From assembly GCA_035759925.1 (NCBI GenBank), contig DASTTY010000043.1:16794-80793 (forward strand): a stretch of 64,000 nucleotides of DNA, written 5' to 3'. The position numbers and the translations under genes were made by a program. Of the stretch, positions 1 through 8,252 are shown one piece after another. Numbering within the stretch: position 1 is the first letter of the stretch; each line of letters begins with the position of its first letter. The notes under the pieces were generated by a model. The model saw nothing but the letters and a program-made list of their open reading frames with translations, searched no databases and was not told where the DNA came from. This DNA is from RHKX01 sp035759925. GTDB taxonomy: Bacteria; Actinomycetota; Thermoleophilia; Solirubrobacterales; 70-9.

Positions 1-1002
1 CGGGACGCCGCCGTAAGCACCGACGAGCTCGCGGGTGAGCTGGTCGTGGCGCTCGAGCAGGCTGCGCCAGCGCCGATCGCCCTGCTCGGCGGCGATCTCG
101 GTCGACCCGCAGATGTCGGTGAACAGGACGGTGGCGAGCGCTCGCTCCTCGCGCCGGTTCGCGACGGCGCCGGTCACGAACCGCTCGACCGTCTCCATGT
201 AGGCCTCGAAGTCGTCGCCGAACGAGATCGCGTCGCGACCGGGCAGCTCGACGAGCTCGCCGCCGGGAATGTGCTCGGCGAAGTAGCGGGCGTGACGGGA
301 GTCCATCGCCTTCGCCAGCGGCCGGTCGAGGATCAGGCTCGGAGCCTGGACCCGGGGAAGGATCTCGCGGACGTCCATCCGGGCGATCAGCTTCATCCGC
401 TTCTCCATCGTGCCCGGCGACGACGACAGCCGCTCCCAGCGCCCCCACCATTCCTTGAAATCGGGATCGGTGGCCGACAGCACGGGCGAAGCCGTCATTC
501 CGTTCTCGCCGGTCCCCCAGTGGGCGAGCATCGGCCGGACGAAGTCACGCTCACGGGTCTCCTCGTCCGCCCATCCCCAGTCGTAACCGGGCGCCGCGAT
601 CATCCGCGCCATCGGGTGCATGAGGATCAGGTGGCTGACCCGCTCGGGGTGCGTCGCAGCGAAGACGACGGCCAGCATCGCCGCCTCGGCCTGGGCCTCG
701 AGCACGACCCGATCGGTGCTGCAGGCGTCGAGGACGGCGATCACGTCCGCCATCTGCTCCTCGAGCGTCGCCGGGACCTCGACCGGGTCGGAGAGCCCGG
801 CGCCGCGGCGATCGAACGAGATCAGCCGCGAATGGTCGGTGTATCCGCGCATCAGTCGCTTCGCGGGCGGGACCGCCAGCATCTCGATCGTGCCGAGGCT
901 GGGCAGGACGATCAGGTAGTCCTGCTTCCCCGCTCCCATCGTCCGGTAGGCGATGTACCGGCCATCCTCGCTGCGGACGTATCTGACCGGCGAATCCTGC
1001 AT
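1..1002 (-). CDS. alpha/beta-hydrolase-fold protein fused to a class III adenylate/guanylate cyclase domain (3' end cut by window edge)
   Basis: The visible 334 codons start at an ATG (1002) and run off the left edge. Residues 1-280 read as an alpha/beta-hydrolase fold (FDRRGAGLSDP near 63-73, THPERVSHLIL near 118-127). A class III nucleotide cyclase domain begins near 290 (VLFTDICGSTEIA, with a metal-binding Asp). This architecture is common in actinomycetes and is usually taken to be a sensor-cyclase that makes cAMP or cGMP. The hydrolase nucleophile elbow, normally G-x-S-x-G, reads EAQAE near 102-106, so the hydrolase half looks catalytically dead and may only bind ligand. It starts 5 bp after the dapL stop, so it is probably the last or a later gene of the dapF-dapL transcript. 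The C-terminal part of the cyclase, including its second metal Asp and transition-state residues, lies outside the window. Confidence 0.85.
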   Translation of the reverse strand, partial: MQDSPVRYVRSEDGRYIAYRTMGAGKQDYLIVLPSLGTIEMLAVPPAKRLMRGYTDHSRLISFDRRGAGLSDPVEVPATLEEQMADVIAVLDACSTDRVVLEAQAEAAMLAVVFAATHPERVSHLILMHPMARMIAAPGYDWGWADEETRERDFVRPMLAHWGTGENGMTASPVLSATDPDFKEWWGRWERLSSSPGTMEKRMKLIARMDVREILPRVQAPSLILDRPLAKAMDSRHARYFAEHIPGGELVELPGRDAISFGDDFEAYMETVERFVTGAVANRREERALATVLFTDICGSTEIAAEQGDRRWRSLLERHDQLTRELVGAYGGVP

Positions 1003-1007
1003 CGCGA

Positions 1008-2177
1008 TCAGCTCAGGTGTTCCCGCATCCGCTCGACCGCCTCGGTCAGCCGCTCGTCCGGCGTCGTCAGCGAGATCCGGAAGAATCCCTCGCCGCTCGG
1101 CCCGTACATCGACCCGGGCGAGATCACGACCGCCGCCTGCTCGAGGACGTGCTCGCAGAACGAGGTCGAGGTGTGCCCGTCGGGGACGGGCGCCCAGACG
1201 TAGATCGTCCCCCGCGGCGATTCGACGTCGACGCCGATCTCGCGCAGCGCATCGACGACGAGGTCGCGGCGGCGGGAATAGATGCGGTTCATCTCCGCGA
1301 GCGGGTCCGCCGGTCCCTCGAGGGCAGCGACGCCGGCGAGCTGGACCGCCTCGAAGAGCCCCGAGTCGACGTTCGTCTTCAGCCGCCAGTAGGTCTCGAT
1401 CGCGGCGGCATTGCCGAGGATCGCCGCGCAGCGCCAGCCGGTCATGTTGTAGCCCTTCGAGAGGCTGAAGACCTCGACCCCGACGTCCTTGGCTCCGGGG
1501 GTCTCGAGGAAGCTCGGAGCGACGTAGCCGTCGTAGGTCGTCTCCGAGTAGGCGTTGTCGTGGACGATGAGGATCTCGTGCTCGCGGGCGAGCTCGACGA
1601 CGCGCTCGAACAGGCCGTCGGGGGTGGTCGCCCCGGTCGGGTTGTTCGGGTAGTTGATGAACAGCAGCCGGGCGCGGCGGAGCGCTTCGGGATCGATCGC
1701 GTCGAGGTCGGGGGCGAATCCGAGCTCGGGAACGAGCGGCAGCACCTCGACCTCGGCCCCGGCGAGGACCGGACCGCCGGTGTAGACCGGGTAGCCAGGG
1801 TCGGAGGCGAGCGCGACGTCGCCGGGATCGAGGAAGGCGAAGCAGAGGTTGTAGATGCATTCCTTGGCGCCGATCGCCGGCATCACCTCGGACTCTGGAT
1901 CGATCGCGACGCCGAACCGGCGCTCGTAGAAAGCTGAGAACGCCTCCCGGAACTCCGCCCGCCCGCGATTCGACGGGTACTTCTGGTTGCCGTTCTCGGC
2001 AACCGCCGCCTGCATCGCGGCGACGACGTGGTCGTAGGTCGGCATGTCCGGATCGCCGATCCCGAGGCTGATCACGTCGATCCCGGCGGCGCGCTTGGCG
2101 GCCACCTTGCGCTCGAGCTCGGCGAACATGTACGGCGGGATCGCCTCGAGGCGCTTCGATGGGTCGGTCAGGGCCAA
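1008..2177 (-). CDS. dapL: LL-diaminopimelate aminotransferase (class I/II PLP aminotransferase)
   Basis: A 389-residue fold-type I aminotransferase. The PLP lysine is Lys241 in SLSKGYNMTGWR; NYPNNPTGA lies near 175-183 and the pyridine-ring Asp is in VHDNAY near 207. The closest described family is LL-DAP aminotransferase, which converts tetrahydrodipicolinate plus glutamate directly to LL-diaminopimelate. Its position 15 bp downstream of dapF supports that role over a general aspartate or alanine aminotransferase, and dapA and dapB are also in this window. The assigned start is TTG (2177) with no clear ribosome-binding site, so the N-terminus is tentative. Substrate specificity within class I/II aminotransferases cannot be settled by motif alone. 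Confidence 0.82.
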   Translation of the reverse strand: MALTDPSKRLEAIPPYMFAELERKVAAKRAAGIDVISLGIGDPDMPTYDHVVAAMQAAVAENGNQKYPSNRGRAEFREAFSAFYERRFGVAIDPESEVMPAIGAKECIYNLCFAFLDPGDVALASDPGYPVYTGGPVLAGAEVEVLPLVPELGFAPDLDAIDPEALRRARLLFINYPNNPTGATTPDGLFERVVELAREHEILIVHDNAYSETTYDGYVAPSFLETPGAKDVGVEVFSLSKGYNMTGWRCAAILGNAAAIETYWRLKTNVDSGLFEAVQLAGVAALEGPADPLAEMNRIYSRRRDLVVDALREIGVDVESPRGTIYVWAPVPDGHTSTSFCEHVLEQAAVVISPGSMYGPSGEGFFRISLTTPDERLTEAVERMREHLS

Positions 2178-2192
2178 AGCGGGGCGATTCTC

Positions 2193-3035
2193 TCAGAGCG
2201 CTTCGAGGCGCGCGATCAACTCCGCCGCGAGCTCGCCGCTGAAGACCGGCTCAGCCGTGCCCGTCAGGTGGACGTCGAGATCGTCGGAGATCTCGACCTC
2301 GAGCTCGCCACCGTCGAGGACGACCGTCAGCGGGCTCGATGCACCGCGCAGGTGCGCCGCCACGGCCGCGCCGGTGGCGCCGGTTCCCGACGAGAGCGTC
2401 TCCCCCACCCCGCGTTCGAAGATTCGTGCCCGGACCCGCGACCCCTCCGCGTTCCAGAAGCTCACGTTCGTCCGGTTCGGAAAGATCGAGGCGGACTCGA
2501 TCGCCGGTCCGATCGCCTCCAGGTCGAGCTCCTCGAGCCCGCTCTCCATCTCGATCGCGCACTGCGGGTTGCCGATCGAGACGTGCTGGAACGGCCGCTC
2601 GACGCCGCCGACCTCGATCCTGCCGATCCCGCTCGGGTCGCCGTCCGGGTAATCGCCGGAGCTGGTCGCGGCCCGGCCCATCCCGACCCGTGCCGATCCC
2701 GGGCCGGTCACCTCCGGGGTGACCTCGCCGGCCGCCGTCAGGATCGTGAACTCGTCGCGGTCGGTCCACCCCGCGCCGCGCAGGTAGAGGACCGCCTCGC
2801 GGACGCCGTTCCCCGACAGCTCCGCCTCGGAGCCGTCGGGGTTGAAGATCCGCAGCTCGGCGACGTGCGCGGCGGCGTCGGCCGGCTCGGTCAGCAGCAG
2901 GATCCCGTCGGAGCCGACGCCGAGGTGCGGCGCGCAGATCGCTCTGACCCGCTCGGTCGTCAGCTCGAACGGCAGGTCGGCCGCCTCGAAGATGACGTAG
3001 TCGTTGCCGAGGGCCTGCCACTTCGCGAAGCGCAT
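2193..3035 (-). CDS. dapF: diaminopimelate epimerase-like protein with both catalytic Cys replaced by Ser
   Basis: The 280-residue product has the full two-lobed DapF layout: LGNDYV near 9-14, FNPDGSEAELSGNG near 64-77, GNPQCA near 155-160 and GETLSSGTGA at 211-220. DapF inverts LL-DAP to meso-DAP for peptidoglycan and lysine with a two-cysteine acid/base pair, in the motifs CGNG and ACGTG. Here both positions are Ser (Ser74, codon TCG; Ser216, codon TCG). This is visible in the DNA and is not a translation artefact. The enzyme may be inactive, use another chemistry, or belong to a serine-variant subfamily. A CATACT -10 lies 7 nt before the ATG, suggesting a leaderless mRNA. clpP is transcribed divergently. 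Confidence 0.85.
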   Translation of the reverse strand: MRFAKWQALGNDYVIFEAADLPFELTTERVRAICAPHLGVGSDGILLLTEPADAAAHVAELRIFNPDGSEAELSGNGVREAVLYLRGAGWTDRDEFTILTAAGEVTPEVTGPGSARVGMGRAATSSGDYPDGDPSGIGRIEVGGVERPFQHVSIGNPQCAIEMESGLEELDLEAIGPAIESASIFPNRTNVSFWNAEGSRVRARIFERGVGETLSSGTGATGAAVAAHLRGASSPLTVVLDGGELEVEISDDLDVHLTGTAEPVFSGELAAELIARLEAL

Positions 3036-3042
3036 CGCCGCA

Positions 3043-3048
3043 AGTATG
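3043..3048 (-). promoter_or_regulatory. -10 element for dapF (leaderless type)
   Basis: On the minus strand CATACT ends 7 nt before the dapF ATG (3035), which places the transcription start at or next to the start codon. No convincing -35 hexamer is visible. Confidence 0.45.
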
Positions 3049-3085
3049 CAGGGCGGGCGACCGCCGGACGGGCTGGCGGCGTCGC

Positions 3086-3091
3086 TAACCT
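3086..3091 (+). promoter_or_regulatory. candidate -10 element for clpP
   Basis: TAACCT lies 55 nt upstream of the clpP ATG and is followed by CTCGCCC. The same 13-bp string (TAACCT plus CTCGCCC) occurs upstream of pnp at 30528-30540 on the other strand. The -35 region is GC-rich and weak. Confidence 0.35.
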
Positions 3092-3146
3092 CTCGCCCAG
3101 CCGTCGAAAGCCCGATCCGACCCGATCCCGCAGGAGGTTCATCCAG

Positions 3147-3782
3147 ATGCCGATGGTCCCGACCGTTATCGAGCAGTCCTCGCGCGGCGAGCGCGCGTTC
3201 GACATCTACTCACGGCTGCTCTCGGAGCGGATCGTCATCCTCGGCACCCCGATCGACGACCAGGTTGCGAACCTGATCGTGGCTCAGCTCATCCACCTCG
3301 AGTCCGAGGACCCCGACAAGGACATCTCGCTCTACATCAACTCCCCCGGCGGGATCGTCTACTCCGGCCTGGCGATCTACGACACGATGCAGTTCGTCCG
3401 CTGCGACGTTCAGACGATCTGTTACGGCGTCGCGATGTCGATGGGATCGCTGCTCCTCGCCGGCGGCGCGCCGGGCAAGCGGATGGCGCTGCCGAACGCG
3501 CGGATTCTCAACCACCAGCCGTCGGGCGGCTTCGAGGGGCAGTCCACCGACATCGAGATCCACGCCCGCGAGACGCTCGCACAGCGGCGGCGCCTCGAGG
3601 AGCTCTACGCGAAGCACACCGGCCAGAGCGTCGAGCAGATCAACGAGGACATGGAGCGCGACCGCTTCTTCACCCCCGAGGAGGCGCTCGACTACGGGCT
3701 GATCGACCACGTGATGACCGATCGCGGCATGGTCGCCCCCACCGGCCCCGACGGGTCCGGGTCGAACGGGTCCTCCGCCTAG
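3147..3782 (+). CDS. clpP: ATP-dependent Clp protease proteolytic subunit ClpP
   Basis: A 211-residue serine peptidase subunit that forms the barrel degrading substrates fed by ClpX or ClpC. The catalytic triad is visible: Ser98 in VAMSMGSLLL, His123 in NHQPSGG and Asp172 in ERDRFFTPEEA. The ATG at 3147 is chosen because an AGGAGG ribosome-binding site lies at 3132-3137 and because the protein then begins at the usual ClpP N-terminus; upstream in-frame sequence belongs to the dapF region. It is alone on the + strand between minus-strand genes. Its TAG stop overlaps the TAG of miaA in a shared CTAG at 3779-3782, with no intervening terminator. Actinomycetes usually carry a second clpP elsewhere, which cannot be checked here. 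Confidence 0.96.
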   Translation: MPMVPTVIEQSSRGERAFDIYSRLLSERIVILGTPIDDQVANLIVAQLIHLESEDPDKDISLYINSPGGIVYSGLAIYDTMQFVRCDVQTICYGVAMSMGSLLLAGGAPGKRMALPNARILNHQPSGGFEGQSTDIEIHARETLAQRRRLEELYAKHTGQSVEQINEDMERDRFFTPEEALDYGLIDHVMTDRGMVAPTGPDGSGSNGSSA

Positions 3783-4684
3783 GCGGTTCCGGCGTTGTCC
3801 GCGGCGGCGAGGACGAGCCGCGCCGTCTCGCGGTCGTCGAGCCCGCTGCGGTCGATCGCGGTGACTCCCTCCATCCGTCGCAGCCAGGTCATCTGCCGGC
3901 GTGCGTAGCGCCGGTGCGCGGCCTTGACCGCGTCGGCGTCGCCGGCGATCAGCTCGTCGAACCCGAGTGCCGAGCGAGCCGTCCTCGAGGCTCCGGAGGC
4001 GGCGGCCGCGCGCGCCTCGGCGGCGGCGCCCGCGGCGATCATCGCGTCGACGCGGCGGTCGATCCGCGCCGCCAGCTCCTCGCGGCCGCAGACGATCCCG
4101 ATCAGCGCGGTCGGGTGGCGGAGCTGCGCGGTCCAGAGCTCGGTCTCGCGCTCGGGCGGATCGAGCCCGGCCCGCTGCAGCTCCAGCGCCCGGGCGACGC
4201 GCTTGCGGTCGTTGGGGTGGATCCGGCTCGCGACGTCGGGCTCGAGCTCGGCGTGGACCGCGGCCGGGCCTGCGGCGGCGATCTCCGCCTCGACGGCGCT
4301 CCGGATCGCCGCCGGGACCGGCGGCTTCAGCTCGAGGTCGGCCAGCGCGGCGCGCATGTAGAGGCCGGTGCCGCCGACGACGATCGGCAGCCGGCCGGCG
4401 GCGAGGAGGCTGTCGATCTCGGTCCGGGCCAGCTCCGCGAAGCGCCCGGCGCTGAACTCCTCGCTGACGTCGGCGACCGCGATCAGCCGGTGCTCGAGGG
4501 CGGCGTGCTCGGCGGCGTCGGCGGCGCCGCTCGTGACCTCGAGGCCGCGATAGACCTGGATCGCGTCGCAGGAGACAGCGACCGGGTCCGCCCCGCCTGC
4601 GCGGTAGAGCTCCGCGAGCTCGATCGCCACGGCCGTCTTGCCGACGGCCGTCGGCCCGAAGATCGCGACCACCGCCGCCGTCAC
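3779..4684 (-). CDS. miaA: tRNA dimethylallyltransferase MiaA
   Basis: A 301-residue P-loop transferase that adds a dimethylallyl group to N6 of A37 in tRNAs reading UNN codons; MiaB then methylthiolates the product. The P-loop GPTAVGKT is at residues 10-17, followed by the family segment VSCDAIQVYRGLEVTSG and by HPNDRKRVARALEL. The GTG at 4684 is chosen because it immediately precedes the P-loop strand; the longer open frame overlaps miaB and encodes low-complexity shadow sequence. It begins 14 bp after the miaB stop, so the two modification genes are cotranscribed. The 3' end is tail-to-tail with clpP, with overlapping stop codons. Confidence 0.95.
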   Translation of the reverse strand: MTAAVVAIFGPTAVGKTAVAIELAELYRAGGADPVAVSCDAIQVYRGLEVTSGAADAAEHAALEHRLIAVADVSEEFSAGRFAELARTEIDSLLAAGRLPIVVGGTGLYMRAALADLELKPPVPAAIRSAVEAEIAAAGPAAVHAELEPDVASRIHPNDRKRVARALELQRAGLDPPERETELWTAQLRHPTALIGIVCGREELAARIDRRVDAMIAAGAAAEARAAAASGASRTARSALGFDELIAGDADAVKAAHRRYARRQMTWLRRMEGVTAIDRSGLDDRETARLVLAAADNAGTA

Positions 4685-4698
4685 CCGCGCATCAGCCC

Positions 4699-6039
4699 TC
4701 AGTCGACGCGGGAGAGCAGGACCTCGGAGCCGAGCAGGGTCTGCGACGTCGCGGAGCTGATCTCGACGTCGACGATCTCGCCGGGCCGGGCTGTTCCCTC
4801 GAAGTTGACCGCCTTGTTGTGGCGGTTTCGGCCCCGCAGGCGCGAGGGATCGGTCCGGCTCGGTCCTTCGACGAGCACGTCCATCGTCCGGCCGACGAAC
4901 CGCTCGGCGCGCTCCCGGGCGCGCCGCTGCACGACCTCGACGAGGCGCGCCATCCGCTCCTTCTTGACCGGGTGCGGGACCCTTCCGTCGAGGCCGGCGG
5001 CCTCGGTCCCGCGACGCGGGCTGAAGACGAACGTGAACGCGCCGTCGTAGCCGACCGTCTCGGCGACCTCGAGCGTCGCTTCGAAGTCGGCATCGGTCTC
5101 GCCGGGGAAGCCGACGATGATGTCGGTCGTCAGCGCGACGTCGGGCAGGTGCTCGCGGATCAGGGCGACCCGATCGAGGTAGCGCTCGCGGTTGTAGGTC
5201 CGGCGCATCGCCTTGAGAATCGGGCTCGACCCCGACTGCAGCGGCAGATGGATGTGCTCGCAGATCGAGTCGCACTCCGCGTGGGCGCGGATCACGTCCT
5301 CCTTCATGTCCTTCGGATGCGGGCTCGTGTAGCGGACGCGCTCGATCCCGTCGATCGCGTCGACCTCGCGGAGCAGCTCGGCGAAGGTGGTTCGCTGCTC
5401 GCCTCGGAGGTCGCGGCCGTAGCTGTTGACGTTCTGGCCGAGCAGGGTCACCTCACGGACGCCGTCGGCGGCGAGCCCGTGGACCTCGGCGAGGAGCTCT
5501 TCGGCCGGCCGGCTCGCCTCGCGTCCGCGCGTGGAGGGCACGATGCAGTAGGAGCAGGCGCAGTTACAGCCCTGGGAGATCTGCAACCAGGCCTGGAAGG
5601 AGCGCTCGCGTCGCGCCGGCAGATGGCCCGCGAAATCCTCGAACTCGAAGTAGCCCTGAGCGCTCAGCGAGTCGCTCGTCAGGAACTCGGCGAGCTTGTG
5701 GATCTGGCCGGGCCCGAAGGCGACATCGACGAACGGGAAGCGCTCGAAGACCTCGTCCTTCACGGACTGCGCCCAGCAGCCTCCGACTCCGACGACGACC
5801 CCGGGCTGGCCGCCCTTGAGGCGCTTCGCCTCGCCGAGGTGGGCGATGAAGCGGTTGTCGGCGTTCTCGCGGATCGAGCAGGTGTTGAAGATGATCAGGT
5901 CGGCGTTCTCGCGGCTCTCCGCCTCGGCATAGCCGAGCGCCGACAGCATCCCCTTCATGCGCTCGGAGTCGTGCTCGTTCATCTGGCACCCGAACGTGGT
6001 CAGGTGGAAGCGCTTGGCGGCGGCGCTGGGCGTCTCCAT
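4699..6039 (-). CDS. miaB: tRNA-2-methylthio-N6-dimethylallyladenosine synthase MiaB
   Basis: A 446-residue radical-SAM methylthiotransferase acting on the MiaA product. The N-terminal cluster cysteines are Cys18 (FGCQMNEHDSER), Cys54 (NTCSIREN) and Cys88 (GVGGCW). The radical-SAM triad is Cys158, Cys162 and Cys165, with an extra Cys160 between them. A TRAM-like domain ends the protein (VGRTMDVLVEG). Length and domain order are standard. TACCCT sits 7 nt before the ATG (minus-strand sense), a -10 spacing that implies a leaderless transcript carrying miaB-miaA. It is separated from the cytochrome c gene by 36 bp. Confidence 0.96.
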   Translation of the reverse strand: METPSAAAKRFHLTTFGCQMNEHDSERMKGMLSALGYAEAESRENADLIIFNTCSIRENADNRFIAHLGEAKRLKGGQPGVVVGVGGCWAQSVKDEVFERFPFVDVAFGPGQIHKLAEFLTSDSLSAQGYFEFEDFAGHLPARRERSFQAWLQISQGCNCACSYCIVPSTRGREASRPAEELLAEVHGLAADGVREVTLLGQNVNSYGRDLRGEQRTTFAELLREVDAIDGIERVRYTSPHPKDMKEDVIRAHAECDSICEHIHLPLQSGSSPILKAMRRTYNRERYLDRVALIREHLPDVALTTDIIVGFPGETDADFEATLEVAETVGYDGAFTFVFSPRRGTEAAGLDGRVPHPVKKERMARLVEVVQRRARERAERFVGRTMDVLVEGPSRTDPSRLRGRNRHNKAVNFEGTARPGEIVDVEISSATSQTLLGSEVLLSRVD

Positions 6040-6046
6040 GGCGATC

Positions 6047-6052
6047 AGGGTA
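6047..6052 (-). promoter_or_regulatory. -10 element for miaB-miaA (leaderless type)
   Basis: TACCCT on the minus strand lies 7 nt before the miaB ATG (6039). No ribosome-binding site is visible in between. Confidence 0.4.
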
Positions 6053-6075
6053 GCGGCGCGCCCGCCGCGCCCGGC

Positions 6076-6714
6076 TCAGCCGCCGGACGACCCGGAGCCG
6101 CCGCCGCTCGTCGACTGCACGAGGAAGTCGACGATCGCGCTGATCTGATCCTGGGAGAGCTGATCGGAGAAGTTGGACGGCATCGTCCCGTCGGGGTAGC
6201 CCTTCGCGACGTAGGCGCTCGGATCGACGATCGACTCCTCGATGAACTTGGCGTCCCTGTTGACGAGGGCGGTGTCGAGGTTCGGGCCGATCGTCCCGGT
6301 GGCGTCGCTGCCGAGCTCCGAGAGCGAGTGGCAGCTTCCGCAGCCGGACGAGACGAAGAGCTTGGCGCCCTCGCTCGATGCACCCGAGGATCCGCCGCCG
6401 CCGGCGCTGCCGCCGCCGCTCTGCCCCTGCGGGGTGGGCGCCGGAGCCGCGCCTGCTTGCTGGTCGGTCTGGGTCTGGGCGGATTCCTTGACGTCAGCGG
6501 CCGCATTGGCCTCCCCGAGCTTGTGCTCCTGCTCGTGCTTGGCGAGCTCGACGGCGCCGACGGCGGTCACGGCGACGAGCAGGGCGATCAGTGCGATCCC
6601 GGGGACCAGAAGCTTGTCGGAAGGGAACTTGTCGCTCCGCATTCCGATGAACGAGAGGATCAGCGCGACCGCGATCAGGGCGCCGCCGGCGATGTAGAAC
6701 AGGCTCTCGTCCAT
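6076..6714 (-). CDS. membrane-anchored c-type cytochrome
   Basis: A 212-residue protein with two N-terminal membrane helices (near 5-25 and 35-58) joined by a short basic loop. A Gly/Ser/Gln/Pro-rich linker (about 80-115) follows, then one cytochrome c domain with heme motif CGSCH at 125-129 and a likely axial Met in GTMPSNF near 178. The topology places the heme domain outside the cytoplasm. Function would be electron transfer, perhaps to a terminal oxidase, but no oxidase or cytochrome bc gene is nearby and it looks monocistronic. The ATG at 6714 is preferred over an upstream in-frame TTG because it directly precedes the first helix. A TAGGAT -10 sits 10 nt upstream (6725-6730). Confidence 0.85.
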   Translation of the reverse strand: MDESLFYIAGGALIAVALILSFIGMRSDKFPSDKLLVPGIALIALLVAVTAVGAVELAKHEQEHKLGEANAAADVKESAQTQTDQQAGAAPAPTPQGQSGGGSAGGGGSSGASSEGAKLFVSSGCGSCHSLSELGSDATGTIGPNLDTALVNRDAKFIEESIVDPSAYVAKGYPDGTMPSNFSDQLSQDQISAIVDFLVQSTSGGGSGSSGG

Positions 6715-6724
6715 TGCAGGCGCG

Positions 6725-6730
6725 ATCCTA
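6725..6730 (-). promoter_or_regulatory. candidate -10 element for the cytochrome c gene
   Basis: TAGGAT on the minus strand is 10 nt before the ATG (6714), giving at most a 3-4 nt leader. Confidence 0.35.
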
Positions 6731-6763
6731 TCGATCAATCTCGACAGGCCATCGCGCGGTCGG

Positions 6764-8209
6764 CTACTCGGCGAAGGCGGTCGCCCGGCTCTCGCGCACG
6801 ACCGTGATCTTGATCCGTCCCGGGTAGTCGAGCTCCTTTTCGACCGCTTTCGCGGCCCGTCGCGCGATCACCGCGGCCTCCTCGTCGTCGACCGCGCCGG
6901 GATCGACGACGAGCCGGACCTCGCGGCCGGCCCGGACCGCATAGACCTTCTCGACGCCGGGATGACGACCGGCGACCTCCTCGAGGTCGCGGAGCCTGGT
7001 GACGTAGTGCTCGAGCGCCTCCCCCCGGGCTCCCGGGCGAGCCCCCGAGACGGCGTCGGCGATCTGGACGATGACCGCCTCGACGGTCTTCGGCTGGACC
7101 TCGTTGTGGTGGGCCTCGATCGCGTGCGCCACCGCCTCGCTCTCGCCCTTGCGGCGCGCCATCGAGGCGCCGACCTGGGCGTGGGATCCCTCGACCTCGT
7201 GGCTGACCGCCTTGCCGAGGTCGTGCAGCAGCGTCGCCCGCTTGGCCGTCTCGACCGAGACCCCGAGCTCGGCGGCGATCGAACCGGCGATCTTCGCGGA
7301 CTCGACGAGATGGTCGAGGACGTTCTGCCCGTAGGAGGTCCGGAAGCGGAGCCGCCCGAGCACCTCGAGCAGGGCCGGATCGATCCCGTGCACGCCGGCC
7401 TCGAGCTCGGCCCGCTCGCCCTCGGCCACCAGGGTCGCCTCGACCTCCGCCTTGGCCTTCTCGTACGCCTCTTCGATCGTCGCCGGCTGGATCCGCCCGT
7501 CGGCGATCAGCCGCTCGAGCGTCAGCCTCGCGATCTCGCGGCGGACTCCGTCGAAGCTCGAGACGACCACGGCGTTCGGGGTCTCGTCGATGATCAGATC
7601 GACGCCGGTGAGCGCCTCGATCGCCCGGATGTTGCGGCCCTCGCGTCCGATGATCCGGCCCTTCATCTCCTCGCTGGGCAGCTCGATCAGCCGGGTCGTC
7701 GTCTCGCTCGCGTGGGTCCCGGCCAGCCGCCCCATCGCGATCGAGAGGATGTTGCGGGCGCGGCGGTCCGCGTCGTTCCTGGTCTCCTCGTCGATCTCGA
7801 GCAGCACCCGACCCGCCTGGCGGCGGGCGTCGTTCTCGACGTCGGCGATCAGCATCTGCTTCGCCTGGGCGGCGGTGAGGCCGGAGAGACGCTCGAGCTC
7901 CTTGCGCTGGACACGCTTCTGGCGCTTCAGCTCCTCGGCGCGGCTGTCGAGGTTACGCTCGCGGTCGGCGAGCGCCTGCTCACGGCGCTCGACGTCGGCG
8001 AGCTTGAGACGGGCGGCCTCGGCATCGTGAAGCGCCCGCTCCTCGAGCCTCGCGATCTCCTCGCGACGGGCGCGGAGGTCGGCCGCGCCGTCTCCCGCGG
8101 GGTCCCCCGCACCACCCGCGGACTCGATCGATGAGACCGTCTCGGCGGCGGAAAGTGGCGGATTTGCCGGTGGTTCCCGGCGCGCTGGCTTTCGACGACG
8201 CCGTTCCAT
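6764..8209 (-). CDS. rny: ribonuclease Y without an N-terminal membrane helix
   Basis: A 481-residue endoribonuclease of the RNase Y family, which initiates mRNA decay. A charged coiled-coil region (about 40-140) precedes a KH domain (GRIIGREGRNIRAIE) and an HD domain (ATLLHDLGKAVSHE), then the family C-terminus (YPGRIKITVVRE). The ATG at 8209 follows GGCGGAG; the longer frame to 8305 would overlap recX and adds only basic, Pro/Ala-rich residues. Neither version has the hydrophobic anchor typical of Bacillus RNase Y. The start begins MERRRRKPARRE, so the enzyme is predicted cytosolic or peripherally attached. It lies downstream of recA-recX. rnj and pnp in the same window show that both Gram-positive style decay nucleases are present. 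Confidence 0.92.
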   Translation of the reverse strand: MERRRRKPARREPPANPPLSAAETVSSIESAGGAGDPAGDGAADLRARREEIARLEERALHDAEAARLKLADVERREQALADRERNLDSRAEELKRQKRVQRKELERLSGLTAAQAKQMLIADVENDARRQAGRVLLEIDEETRNDADRRARNILSIAMGRLAGTHASETTTRLIELPSEEMKGRIIGREGRNIRAIEALTGVDLIIDETPNAVVVSSFDGVRREIARLTLERLIADGRIQPATIEEAYEKAKAEVEATLVAEGERAELEAGVHGIDPALLEVLGRLRFRTSYGQNVLDHLVESAKIAGSIAAELGVSVETAKRATLLHDLGKAVSHEVEGSHAQVGASMARRKGESEAVAHAIEAHHNEVQPKTVEAVIVQIADAVSGARPGARGEALEHYVTRLRDLEEVAGRHPGVEKVYAVRAGREVRLVVDPGAVDDEEAAVIARRAAKAVEKELDYPGRIKITVVRESRATAFAE

Positions 8210-8252
8210 CTCCGCCACCGATGGTAATGCGTGGCGGCCGAAGCCGGATCGA

